Below, in pieces: positions 45,101 through 55,945 of a DNA stretch of 64,000 bases; position 1 is the first letter of the stretch, and each line of letters starts with the position of its first letter. This DNA comes from Arbacia lixula (taxonomy: Eukaryota; Echinodermata; Echinoidea; Arbacioida; Arbaciidae). The DNA lies in contig OZ022589.1 in NCBI GenBank assembly GCA_963669155.1, positions 22,800,042-22,864,041 of the forward strand. Direction: 5' to 3'. The position numbers were made by a program, and so were the translations under genes. A model generated the notes under the pieces. It was given only the letters and a program-made list of their open reading frames with translations, was not told the origin of the DNA and made no database searches.

Positions 45101-45650
45101 TCAAAATTATATCCATCAATATGAAAGGCATTGTCAGGACAATCTTTGTTCAGCCATGTTTCTGAAACAGAAAAAATATCATATGAGCTATTTTGTAAAA
45201 ATAATTCTACTTCGCCTTTTTTATTGCGTAAACTGCACACATTTAAATGAGATATTTTAAGACCACGTTCTTTCGGGAAAGAGGTGTTAACATGTATTTC
45301 ATTAATATTATTTACAGGTGGGTTACGATCATCTATAAGAGTCGCTATGTTTTCAATTGTACAACTATCACCGTCATGAAAAGGCATTTGTCGAAAAACA
45401 CATAAAGCACAAATCCAATCACCGTCTGAATGAAATATCTCGGGAGAAATGTCTCCACAATTCGTGTGGGACCAAGTTTGACAAATAATGCAAAGCACTG
45501 CGTTTTGATTACATTTAACAGATTTTTTACAAAATATACACGGAAATTTCAAAGACATAACCAGAATAAAATATAATTGTTCGCACCTTACTATTCTGAT
45601 GACGGTTCTTAAAGTTTTTTCACTCATGTCTTCTATTGCCGATTACAAAA
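42183..45650 (-). mobile_element. CR1/L2-like LINE with PHD-type finger
   Basis: This is a minus-strand element. The 3' end carries a tandem TTTA/TAAA tail (42183-42205) just after GTCTAAATAAAACGTGAAAT, the short microsatellite tail usual for the CR1/L2 group rather than poly-A. The coding part starts near 45558-45627. The 5' boundary is uncertain. A poly-G/C run (42413-42430) has expanded in the 3' untranslated region. Confidence 0.88.
42433..45627 (-). pseudogene. LINE ORF2 with two frameshifts
   Basis: The main open frame (45627-42943) has a PHD-like zinc finger near the N-terminus (CIFCKKSV, CIICQTWSHTNC, WICALC). An endonuclease follows, with SHLNVCSL, SETWLN, GDFNV, LIDLI and SDH motifs. 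The reverse transcriptase has YRPISLLPIPAKI, FLDLRKTFD, SGVPQGSTLGP and YADD near residue 790. ATG at 45558 (MSLKFPC) is the more natural start. A single-base change in the A-run at 42973-42979 shifts frame. The frame then continues as ISQAIGCIRRVKC into MIDLFYSLVLPHIDFS. A second shift near 42617 restores a tail reading RTEYMKRSICYCG and ending at 42433. The endonuclease and RT are otherwise complete, so decay is mild. Confidence 0.9.
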
Positions 45651-47834
45651 TATGCACTAAAGTCTTGTAAAGAGTATACATATTGCTCCTAAGACTAAGA
45701 GAGGCTTCATCGATCCCTCTATTGATAACATCATTATGTGAGGCAGGAAAGCAGGGGGGGCGAACGCCACTTATTTGACATGAACGTGCGGTGCCCTTTA
45801 ATCAAAATAGTAAAAAATATTGATGTCAAGGTGATAAGGAAACTCCCGTGATGATATTAAAAAAATAGCAATAATTATGATAACATGGCCTTACAATACA
45901 TTGGTGGCTATTGTCATATTGCTATCAACAATGCAAAACTCGTCACCTTATTCATGTTCATCATTAGAAAAGCAAAAATGACTCATTTGTGCTCACTCTC
46001 TCACTCGATTGCAAATGAAGAAGCAGATCATTACACACATTTGCAAGAAGTATGAAGAATGGTCCTCGATTGTCTATCGAATGAAATATGTAGGTGAATA
46101 CCGATGTATCAAAATGATTTTTTTTTCTGCATTGTTTTCAATGTTTGCAGCTGGCTCCTTTTTTACAGAACCATTTCTTCGTTAGCCCCGCCCCACAATT
46201 TGAAAGACTTACGGGGATCATACTAGAATGCAGTGCACTAAACTAAATTTAGTTGAAATTAGAGATCGTCACCCCCTTAAAATCTTTAGATAACTGGACT
46301 ACAACAGACAATATAGTTACATTATTGCAACATACATGTGTACATTGCATATAAATAGTCCCAATTGATTTTTCTTCTGTTGCGCAACAAAAAATAAAAT
46401 CCAAAGTTTGAGAAACTAGAAGAACTCAACAGCACCCATTGGTGAAATGAGCCTCCATTTTAACCAGTTGTATAGATCTGGTTTATCATATGCACTAATT
46501 CATATGACAAGTAATGTAATGAAACTCACCTTTGCAATTCGTCTCTAGAGGAAAAGGAGACCATGTGCAACTTTCCCACGTTACCATTTAACAAATGGGT
46601 ATAATAGTAGATAAGATGTTATCTACACCGTGTTAAGTATTTGGCAAATAACGTCCATGCATGGAGTTTGTGATCACGACTTTCTGTAGAAGTAAGTGTA
46701 TCTGACATTACAATGATGCTACTGGATAGTCTCAGATGTATCTCATACTGAACCAGGTTACGGGCGAGGAGAGACACACAAATTTTGTTGAGCAACGTGC
46801 ACTTACATTTTCAACCTCAAGTACATTTCATATGCATTGTGATACTTTCAAGAGTTACAGTTCGATATTACGAAGGTTCGTTTATTCCGAAGGTTCGTTA
46901 TTCCGAAGGTTCGTAATTCCGAAACGCGTAAATTGCCTATACCTCGATGCTCGTTTTTCCGAAAACGAAAAAGGGCTCGTTAATCCGAGCATTTGTCGCA
47001 ATTGACGAGTGCTTCCCCTTTCAAGCGAGAGGTAAGCCATCAATATTCTTACCCTTATCCCCACTTCACTCCATCCCCCTTCAATTAATATGTAGATTCA
47101 TTTCACTGTTCATGAAACCATCATTACACGTTTTATTATAGTGTATTATAGTTATATTTAATGTCACCATATTTGACAGCTTCCATAACCTTAACTTCTC
47201 TTTCCCCTTGATCTCATCATCCCCCTCCACCCCATCCCCCACCCCCAACAACCTCCACCACTCCTTTTTCCACCCCTTTAATAGCTTGTTTTTTCATCAA
47301 ATAGTCATTATACTTTCTTCTCATATCCATATGTTTGGAAATGTACATGTACATTCCAATACATTCTTTATAAGGATTTTCCATTGAGTGGGATGCCATA
47401 AATTGCCTTACTTCTATTTTATAAAGTAAATCTTTCTCTCCACACCCTTCCGTTCACTCACCCTTGTCCAATGGACAGGATGTCATAATGGCTCTTACTT
47501 TCATTTTATACCTATTATCATTATAAAGTTAGTTTTTCCACACACCCCTTCTACTCCCTGTTCAGTTGTTATCTATATGCCATTGATTGAAACTTTGTAA
47601 TGTCACCCTTTTCTGACAGTTATGTACATTCAGGAGCATTCTCTGTCAGAATTGTCAAATGGGAAATCATAATTATGTATGCAGGTAATTCAAAGGGATA
47701 AGTGGGATTATATGAAACATACTATAAAACAGTCCATTCAGCAACAATACACTTGTAGTGCAATAACATTCTGGGCCAGTAAACTATTGGTCCCTCCTCT
47801 ATTTTTGTCCACATGTGCCCAATGAAAATTGTGA
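45651..47834. other. Region without supported gene
   Basis: AT-rich sequence with a 16-bp tandem repeat (46868-46925) and a CCACC/CCCC-rich stretch (47215-47270). No exon was recognised. Confidence 0.55.
46868..46990. repeat. GAAGGTTCGTTATTCC tandem repeat
   Basis: Three to four copies of a 16-17-bp word CCGAAGGTTCGTTATT, then CGTTTTTCCGAAAACGAAAA and CGTTAATCCGAGC, which extend the same theme. The words are imperfectly self-complementary (CGAAGGTTCG). Confidence 0.85.
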
Positions 47835-48296
47835 TACAGATCTGGAATCTGGACTGAGTGTGAACAACGGAGGATTAATGTCCACATCATTCAAGTAAAT
47901 TCTGGACTTGCAGCATTCTTCAGCCTGTACATGTGATCATCAATCTGAAACTGAGACACAAAACAACTGGTTCATGTTTCTTGTAAGTACACTGTGTCAT
48001 ATTTAGATCTTGCATACTACTCACTACCATAAATAGTGTATATGAGCCTGAGCATATATAGTGCACACATGTACATTACCTGATCTGTAATATGATTGAC
48101 TCATTTTGTGTTATGATAGCAAGCAGGGGAGAAATACAATTAGGTATCATTTCCTGTTCCTTCCAGAAAACTGACAAAAAAATCAATCTGCTAGCAGTCA
48201 GTTATCCTCAGTCTATCTACAAGAAGAAACACTGCAATCTTTAACCCGAACACTGACAATGTGTACACTTGATTAACAAAACATCATATTACACAA

Positions 48297-48478
48297 ATAT
48301 ATATACCAAGCTGTGAGATTGTATATTGGATATTATCTATCTGAGGAGGGACTGGCATAGAACTATTTTTTCCGAGGGGGGGAGCCTCCAAGGAAAAAAA
48401 TAGTAACTTATGCCAGTCCCTCCGAAGATGGATAAGTTCTACTATAATTTCGAACTCAATGCTTGGTATATTCGTTTT
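48297..48478. repeat. Long imperfect palindrome
   Basis: The inner arms are 48342-48382 and 48385-48427, with GGGACTGGCATAGAACTATT facing AATAGTAACTTATGCCAGTC. The pairing extends more loosely outward to TATACCAAGC (48303) and GCTTGGTATA (48462). It would fold into a hairpin of about 85 bp. Confidence 0.85.
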
Positions 48479-48632
48479 ATATCCATTTTGTAATACAAAA
48501 ACAGGACAAAATTAGTCTCCCTTTCCCCCCTGTTTCGATATCAGTTCATCCCAGGTAAATGCGCGTCATGCATAAACTCTGTGCACTAATTTACGCCCGC
48601 ATATTTCCGACCGACCGACATTGTAAACAAAC

Positions 48633-48767
48633 ATGGCGACCTCCAGTGACCGAGTTCGGTTTGACCTGCTGCAGGGACCAAATATCGAGGACTTCACTGC
48701 ATCTATCAACAGTCTAAATACGAAGAAAGTGATCAAATTCGGCGTGGATGTTTTTCGTGAATATTAG
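48633..48767 (+). CDS. 44-codon ORF, Crypton/KIAA1958-like N-terminus
   Basis: ATG follows AACAAAC and TAG ends the frame at 48767. It reads MATSSDRVRFDLLQGPNIED, then FTASINSLNTKKVIKFGVDV and FREY. The NTKK-x-x-x-FGV-x-x-FREY pattern resembles the N-terminal helix of Crypton-type tyrosine recombinases and their KIAA1958/ZMYM/QRICH-like relatives, by memory of those families. No catalytic part follows, because the next sequence is element repeat. It is best explained as a captured or residual gene start inside a non-autonomous element. Confidence 0.45.
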   Translation: MATSSDRVRFDLLQGPNIEDFTASINSLNTKKVIKFGVDVFREY

Positions 48768-49077
48768 TCAAAGCTCTAAACGTAGGAGCCCGATTCTCTT
48801 TTTTTTTTCATTTCCTTCGGCTTGGGCAAATCAACGGAAATTCGAGTTGCGCCTCGGCCGCAACACCGCGGGAGTTCCCCTTGCGCCCTCAATGATACTC
48901 CGCTAAAATGCAAAAAAAACAGCTGGAAAGAAATGTATCGCGTACTGCTCGCAGTCAAAGCAAATTTTGTTACCAGGTAGAGAGCATGCGCAGTAGTGCC
49001 AAGGAAGAAAATAGTAAATAGAGCATGCGCAGTGCTCCCTCGAAAAAAATAGTATACAAATATTTCATGACCATCAG

Positions 49078-49216
49078 GGATCTTGTGGAATCTATTTGCT
49101 CCGAGGTTAAGTGGAGGGCGTGCGGTACTATTTTCCCCGAGTCCGTAGGTCGAGAGAAAATGGTACCGTACGCTCTCCACTTCACAGACGAGACCAATAG
49201 ATTCCACAAAGTTCCC
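49078..49216. repeat. Imperfect palindrome, arms of about 62 bp
   Basis: GATCTTGTGGAATCTATTTG and the following bases to 49138 pair with 49153-49216, which ends CAATAGATTCCACAAAGTTC. About four in five positions appear complementary. It lies inside the insertion. Confidence 0.85.
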
Positions 49217-49975
49217 GAATAAAGATCCTGAAATAGTTTTTTTATATCCTTCATTAATATATTTTGTGTTCATTAATTTAATCCTTATCATTGACCTTGT
49301 AATATAGTGCCCATGCGCTAAGCTCCGAACGCATGCAGGAGCCCGATTCAGCTGTTTTGTTATTTCCTGCGGCTTGAACAAACCAACGGAAATTCAACAT
49401 CGCTGGAGTTCCGGCAGCGCGCCCAATGATTTTCCGTTAAAACGTCAAAAAGCAGCTGGAAAGAAATGTGTCGCGTAGATTTTTTGTGTCGCGCATTTAC
49501 CTGGGATGAATCGATGAAAATTGTATCGATCACTGATAGCCCGGGTATCGATAGTCCAGAGGGGGGAAAAAGACTATTTTTGACATGACGTCACGAAATT
49601 CCCTCTGATGTCACGAAACAGTATTTTTCTTCCCTCTGAGCTCTCTTGCTTCAAATAGTTAATTTATTTGTGGTCAAGTGACACCCTTTCAACCAATCAA
49701 CGAACCGGAATATATTAATGAGGGATATGATAAAAGCTATACGGCGTTGAGGCAGAGATGTTGAAATCATTTTGTGTTCTGCGAGCATCAATTGACCAAT
49801 CACATTCCTAGAATACTCATGAATATTCATAGATAGAAGGGATATAAACACAAATAGCTAACAGGCATATTAGCAAGGCATTTATATAAAGTGATGCTGA
49901 AAATCTTCTGTGTATAGTCAATAGACCAGTTCGTAATTACACCATGGTCCGACAATCCACTGAATAAATATTACT

Positions 49976-51197
49976 ATACTGCTGATTGGGATGTTTTCAT
50001 GAAGCTTTGTAGGATGATGGCTGTAAAGACATTTTACAGTGAGCCCGAAACAACAATAGAAGAAGATGCACATGGTGGAAGGTTCTTTCACTACCTTCTG
50101 AGAACTAAAGAGTTGTTGCCATAATTTATAATAGATTGAAATGTGGTGGGCTATCTAATTACTTCCCATTTTAATATGTGAGTAGTGAAATTGACCCGAG
50201 ACCATTTTCTACCAGCAATAATCTGCTCATGCGCAAATTGCAATTACGAAGTGGCTTATTGCATGATCTGTATCATATAGTACTATTTCATACGTCAGGT
50301 AATGACAAGTAATATGAAAAAGTGCATGTGTACATGCACTGTATGCCTAGTAATTGCATGCATCTGACTATCAAGATGATTGAAGGATAATGTCGCCACT
50401 TAAGATGATTGGTGTAAAAGTCAATATAGATGAGCTAACGGACAGGGGCTTTTCCCGATCCCACATCTTGATAAATAAGCTAGAGGTAGTTACCGGTGTG
50501 ACTTTCTGCAGCTTGCACCATTCATTAACAGATCCCTTATCTGAACTATTTGAACAGTAATGTGATATCACACCTTAAATATCCCTGGGTAAAATTATAC
50601 CAGTCAGGTCAGGGGCATCTCACAATGTATTTTGTTAATGATTTCCACAAAGTGTATCAGTTATCGCAGCATCACATTTGCGGAATTTAACATCAATACC
50701 TGATTCGTCAATCACCATAATCAGTTCAACATTTGCAACAATTTAATTTCAGTATCTCACATTGCAATATCATTACTGGTTACATTCGCATGTTTCTCTG
50801 GAACCAGGTAACAAGTGCGGAAATACATGTCATAGTTTCTTGTACATTTCTAAACATTATTTTTCAGAATTTTTCAATGGATGGGATAACTGTTATTACT
50901 TTCATTTGGGCCTCATTTCCATTACAACGAAAACCTTTTGCCAGGAGCATCATGCATTATTAATTACACTGTGATTGCATTTGCTAATGGGTTGACACAA
51001 TGGTCATTGTTGTGTTCTGAATCAGTTATTTGATAGATATACAAATTTGATGTGTCAGTTTCAGTTGATTCAAGTCGGAACTAATCTTAATTATTTTTCA
51101 AAAGTATCAGTATACAACAGTATTTTTTAACACCTAGTATAACATTCAATGAATCATCATTATACTTATTTTCCATATCATATTATTTTATCCACAG
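49976..51197. other. Intergenic, 5' of first Ig gene
   Basis: AT-rich sequence, nothing recognised. TTTTATCCACAG immediately before 51198 looks like a splice acceptor for an untranslated leader exon. Confidence 0.5.
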
Positions 51198-51801
51198 CTG
51201 CTTAATGAAAGTCGTGATATAGATCTGAAATCTGGACTCAGTGTGAACAACAGAGGATTCATTTCTACATCATCCAAGTAACGCCTGGACCTCCAGCATT
51301 CTTCAGCCTGTACATGAGATCATCGATCTGGAAACTGAGACACAGAAGTGATTCATGCACCACTTATAACACATATCTGAATATCATTCATGTTTCTTTT
51401 AAATACACAGGGTCATTGCACTCAGTGTAATTAGAATGTGCATACTATTCATTACCACAGACATCATATAAATGAGCCTGAGCACATATAGTGCACACAT
51501 GTATATTACCTGACCTGTAATATAATTGAACTATTGTATGTGTTAAGCTAGCAAGCAGGGGAGAAACAAAATTAGATCATTTCCTGAGCCTTTAAGTTAT
51601 CCTCAGTCCATCTACAATAAGTAACACTGCAATGTTTATCCCTTACACTAATAATTTGTAGAATTGATTAACAGAAAAACATTTGCTGAAATAGCTAGCA
51701 GGCATATATTCAAGGCATGTATATAAAGTGATGCTGAAAAACGTCTGTGTATAATCAATTGCATTTTCTGCTTTCATCTTTCACTAGTTCATCCTGGAAA
51801 C
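51198..51801 (+). other. Leader-like 5' region of first Ig gene
   Basis: It starts after an acceptor-like TTATCCACAG and is conserved in order with 47835-48280 plus 49849-49975, and more loosely with 55946-56623. Conservation outside the coding sequence suggests that the whole transcription unit was duplicated, and that coding sequence and most of the leader share one exon. No TATA box was assigned. Confidence 0.5.
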
Positions 51802-52491
51802 ATGGCCGTACATATGATACTTTCTATACTGCTGCTATCAGTGGGATGCATTCTAATTACTGAATCAAGATTCCTCTCATACCATGAGGGAGATGTAGCA
51901 ATACTCAAATTCCAATACAACATCAGAGAAATAACAGCAAATGAAACAATTCAAATTTGCAGGGGGAATCGATTTCCTTTCTACATTGCAGGCAATATCT
52001 CACAAGCAGGTCTCATTGACAATGAGGTAGGCAGGTTCTCTGTGCAAGAAGGCTATGCAAGGGATGTAGAAGGCAATGATATATACATGATTGTGGTCAC
52101 AATTCAAAATGTAAAAAGCAGTGATGGTGGATCATATATATGCAGTATCTCGAAAAATGGCCAGATATTCGAGGGATTGGTCCAAAGAATAGGTATGACC
52201 GTTCACTTTCCTCCACGTAAAGCATCCTGTCATTTTATGGATAATGCTGTTTCAATGAATAAGGAATGGATCAACTTAGAGTGTACGGCATCCAGAGGAA
52301 GCTATTTTGGTTTCTTTGATTGTTACCAAGATGGTGAAAGAATGCCTGACTGGACTAGACCAACACATAATCATACGCATATCAAGCAAACCATGTTGGT
52401 AAAGAAAAATCAACCAGTGGTTTGTTGTTCCACAAGTTATAAAAGACCAACAGATAGACCTGCATGCACTGACTTTTCTTTGTTCCCGTAA
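51802..52491 (+). CDS. Two-Ig-domain receptor ectodomain, ends at in-frame TAA
   Basis: 229 residues as written. A hydrophobic signal peptide (about 1-21) precedes a V-type Ig domain with cysteines at 53 and 114 in the SSDGGSYIC context. A second Cys-rich Ig-like domain (about 140-225) has LEC, FFDCYQ, VVCCSTSY and ACTDF motifs. Sites for N-glycosylation include NET, NIS and NHT. The frame stops at TAA (52489-52491), directly after SLFP. The paralog at 56624 has TTA (Leu) at this codon, and beyond the TAA the same frame stays open to 52830, so one base change converts a membrane receptor into a potentially secreted ectodomain. It is probably a single coding exon. It could be a soluble receptor, an allelic null, an early pseudogene or, less likely, a readthrough gene. 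The ligand and pathway are unknown. Confidence 0.85.
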   Translation: MAVHMILSILLLSVGCILITESRFLSYHEGDVAILKFQYNIREITANETIQICRGNRFPFYIAGNISQAGLIDNEVGRFSVQEGYARDVEGNDIYMIVVTIQNVKSSDGGSYICSISKNGQIFEGLVQRIGMTVHFPPRKASCHFMDNAVSMNKEWINLECTASRGSYFGFFDCYQDGERMPDWTRPTHNHTHIKQTMLVKKNQPVVCCSTSYKRPTDRPACTDFSLFP

Positions 52492-52830
52492 GAAGGAACG
52501 ACACGCCAATATATTGAAGAAACTAGTCAGGTACCTACATATAAACCTAATCAACAAAGTACTACTCCAACAAAACATTCTCAACCTACTACATTAGTTA
52601 AAGTTCTGCCACAATATTATGGGGGTGATGACAATGGCTTTGTGCCGCTTCCTCTTCGCAATGGTCGTATCGCCCTGGTCGTGATCATCATTATCATGTT
52701 CTGTTTCGTTGTTGGCATTGTTTATAAAATGATTGGGTGCAGAAACAGAAGTTCACAACAGGAAGATATTTCATCTCCACAGCAAAATATGTTGGAAGAT
52801 AGAAAGACTGTCGAGAATGTTGAAATGTGA
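52492..52830 (+). pseudogene. Stalk, membrane helix and tail behind TAA
   Basis: Same frame as the upstream ectodomain, 112 codons with no further stop before TGA at 52828-52830. It begins EGTTRQYIEETSQVPTYKPN, aligning with the paralog stalk EGSTHGNIEEANQQST. A Thr/Pro-rich stalk, a helix reading IALVVIIIIMFCFVVGIVYK, and a 30-residue tail ending ENVEM follow. It can be made only by suppression of the TAA or from another allele. AATAAA at 52910-52915, about 80 bases after TGA, could be the polyadenylation signal. Confidence 0.8.
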
Positions 52831-53110
52831 ACCCATGTGTAAAGCATGAAACAATGGTGCCAAAAAAAAAGAAAATTCAAAGAGATGCCAATGCTACTTA
52901 ATTCCATCGAATAAAATACCCTGTGTGGCCATCCAGATTCAAGAAATGATGTCTCTAAAAAAATCTGAATGTCACATTGTTCTAGAGACACCCAAGGATT
53001 TGACAAAGATCTGATGTTTACATTTGCGATGGAATGTTAGCTATCACCAGAAACAATGTAACGACATGGGTATACATTCTCAACTTGAAGGATAATGAAT
53101 GGAATCAATC
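52831..53110. other. 3' flank of first Ig gene
   Basis: Likely 3' untranslated region. It includes a CAAGGATTTGAC-like motif also present after the second gene (TTAGGATTTGATGGGGATC), so the duplication includes the 3' side. Confidence 0.55.
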
Positions 53111-53420
53111 TAGGTGTAAGAACATGTATGGATAGATACATGTGTGTAGAATAATGGACATGGTGTTACCAAGTGCTTACCTCTGACAGGGCAGGAAAGG
53201 TTTTTCATGTGCATAAACATGTATGGATAGATGTGTGTAGAATAATGAACATGATGTCTCCAAATACTTGTCAGTAGGGCTGTATTTCCCTATGACAGAT
53301 CAGGGAAGGTGTCTAATGTGTACAAACAAATATGGATGATATGTGTAGAATAGTAGACATGACGTCTCCAAATACTTGTTAGTAGGGTTGTGTTCCCCTT
53401 TGACAGATCTGGGGATGTTT
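53111..53420. repeat. Tandem repeat, three units of about 100-110 bp
   Basis: Units begin near 53115, 53210 and 53319 with a TGTAMAAACATGTATGGATAG-like sequence and carry GTGTAGAATARTGGACATG and GTCTCCAAATACTTGTCAGT. The same unit occurs twice after the second Ig gene. Confidence 0.9.
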
Positions 53421-55518
53421 CACCAATCTGTTGAATGACTTTACACACAGCTGGTGACCCTTGTGCTATATCAGATTCTCAATTATATTTATTCCCATCA
53501 GCTAAAGTTGAAATTTGATGTTTATAAATTAAAATTCTTGTCAACAAGTGTCTGAATACAAAGTTCATGATTTGCCAAATTTGTTTAAGATTGTTGGAAA
53601 TTATCCCCCACTACGTTAAGACAGGAACAAACTGGGATACATGTATCTCATTAAGCACAAAGAAGGTTCACTGGTCACGTGTAAAGTTGTTCTTAGCTTA
53701 CGACCAGCTTGGTCAAACACCTCCCAGGACAGGTTTCTAATGACCACCAACAAACCACTTCTTTGTATGAATCTTAATTAAGTGTGCCTAGATTTTAATT
53801 TGTATCTATCTTTTTTAGCCTTGTTTATAACATCTGTTTACATTGTTCTCAGATAGAATTTTCAGTCTTAGACTTTGCTCTATTGCAGGTAGTCATTGAA
53901 AAGTATATGTGTGCGTGTGTATAGTAGATTCGTTGACTTAGTACATCTAGTATACTTTTTTTCTTATCTCTCCTTTGTGTATGGGCATGGGATGATCAAA
54001 CTCTGTGTGTATTTTGTTAGTTGATTTAGTCTACTGAGTGCACTTTTCTGAATGAAGAAGGTAAGGGAGATATCAGATCATTATCTTTATTGATAAACTT
54101 CTTGAATGCCATGTTTGATATTTCTTACATCCCTGTGGGATAGCCTGAAAATGGGAATGAAGAGGGTAAGGATTGGACTCAGCAGCTCCTCAATGACCAA
54201 AGAGGGAGATAACAAAATCATTGCCTTTTTGTTAGTATACTTTGAAAATGCCATGTTTAATATTTCCCCAATCCCTAGGTAAAAGCTTGAAGATGAAGAT
54301 GAAGGATCTTGTTAAATATAATGTTTTATTGTGGTCAAAATTTCGTCATGAACTCAAATTTTCTGATAGTAATCTTAATGGGCAAGTTTGAGATAGCAAC
54401 TCATGTTTTAGTAGCTTGCAAATTTTTGGTGATAAGAGAGCACTGTTTATTTCCATTATCGCACCCATATCAGTATTCACAGATATTGGATAGGCAAATA
54501 CAGATTTTAGAAAAGTACTTAACTTTCCAGCCACTTGTCTTTTGGCAAACACATGTACAATAAAACAGGAAGACCTAGATAGTACATTAGTGAACAATTC
54601 AACAACACACATTCCTTCACTTCACTAAAAAAAAATTCACAAATATGTGTATAGACCTCCAGACGCTGTACCCAGTGTACATTATTGTTTCCAATGTCTT
54701 CAGACCAAGTTGTTATGCTCGTTGAATATTTTGATTTTACAATTACCGATTACAATAAACTAATTATATGCTTTGGCCTTAAATGAGCTTGACTCATTAT
54801 TTTCGGTCGTCACAAGTCCTCTTAATGGGGGTCCCTTGGGCAGTGAAAAAAATACATTGTGTACAGTAATCTTGCATAGCATGTACAGCAGCTGTCTGAT
54901 GGGATGAGACTACATGTAGCTGCGCCATAGAAGAGCTGAGTCTTAGATAATGCCTGGAAAACTTAAAATTGATATCCATGTTGATATCTACCGAATATTT
55001 ATTTGGTAGATAAAGAGTTCTTCAGAAATGTTATCAGATATGTTACATGGACAGAAGACCCTTAGGGTAAGCATAATGCCAACATAATTTTTTTTGCAGA
55101 GCCCTAAGTCAATAGTACCCCACTTTATCATCATTTATGATTTTCATCAATAAAATTTTATTCAGTAGAGATAAGAGTTGTCGAGAAATGCAAAGTACAA
55201 AGTGAATTAAACACGCTTATGACAAACTACAGGTTGTCAAATGATTCTCATTTTCACCATAAGATCAGTTCAACAGGGGCATTAAATCAGATGCAGCCAC
55301 TGGTTCTTACTTCCTGAAGTTTCTCATCCTGAACCACTCAATAACCTGCAGAGAGTTTTCAACGTGTGCACACTTGGATTTTAGCTACAGCAACATTTCA
55401 TCTACATGCTGAAGCTCCAAATCCTAGAGAACTGCTTGCCAACATCACACTTCAAGTTAACTAAGTATGTTATTATCCTCATTTTACTCTCTTTCTTAAT
55501 CTAAAATCACCTGTCTGT

Positions 55519-55557
<39 letters not shown>

Positions 55558-55945
55558 TTCTTCTCCTCAGCTCAATTTCACAATTACAGTTTCAATACAT
55601 GAGTACATTTCATTTGATCATCATCAAAATGCAATGCATTCACACTTTTCAAGCCATCTGATTTCTGGTGAAACCTTGAATTCATTATTTATGAAAATGG
55701 TTCATTTTGTTTTCATATTTGTGATAAATTAAGAATTGAATTGAATTGAAATGATTATTTATAAAATGTGTGACAGAGTATCCACATGTAACCATCTTCA
55801 TTTAAACATTAATGCATTGGATAATGCAAGTATATTAAAGGGGTATGGCGGATACCAACTGAAACATTTTGAATATCAAAACAATCAGTAGCTTCAGTAA
55901 CTTTACACATGAAGGACAGACAAGTTTCTTCCTGTTTATCCTCAG
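53421..55945. other. Intergenic between Ig genes
   Basis: AT-rich sequence with a (CT)n microsatellite (55523-55554). Two related segments near 54060-54130 and 54160-54250 share GAAGNGGTAAGG and TGCCATGTTTRATATTTC words. No gene was recognised. Confidence 0.55.

Larger units (their letters stand above)
48291..49856. mobile_element. Foldback-rich non-autonomous insertion with 9-bp repeat ends
   Basis: The segment splits an otherwise colinear duplicate of the Ig 5' flank, so it is an insertion. ACACAAATA at 48291-48299 recurs at 49848-49856 and looks like a target-site duplication, leaving about 1,548 bp inside. The interior has a palindrome with 85-base arms at the left end, a second palindrome (49078-49216), a direct duplication (48788-48950 and 49330-49490) and a short ORF (48633-48767). 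No transposase is encoded. A minus-strand open frame (48776-49381) runs through the repeats and is not credible as a gene. The superfamily is unknown. Confidence 0.7.
47835..49975 (+). pseudogene. Third copy of Ig-receptor 5' region, coding part lost
   Basis: 47835-48280 matches the 5' flank of the first Ig gene (51198-51670) in order, including GATCTGGAATCTGGACT, CAGCATTCTTCAGCCTGTAC and AGTGCACACATGTACATTAC. The match is interrupted by an insertion and resumes at about 49849 (AGGCATTTATATAAAGTGAT). It then runs to about 49975, where CTATACTGCTG and GGGATG echo the signal-peptide codons of the first gene. After that no similarity to the Ig coding sequence could be found. So a third locus existed, was disrupted and has lost its coding exon. 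Confidence 0.65.

Noticed and set aside
48776..49381. 201-codon minus-strand frame
   Set aside because: Runs through palindromes and duplicated blocks of the insertion, has internally repeated peptides from the inverted repeats, and shows no family motif.
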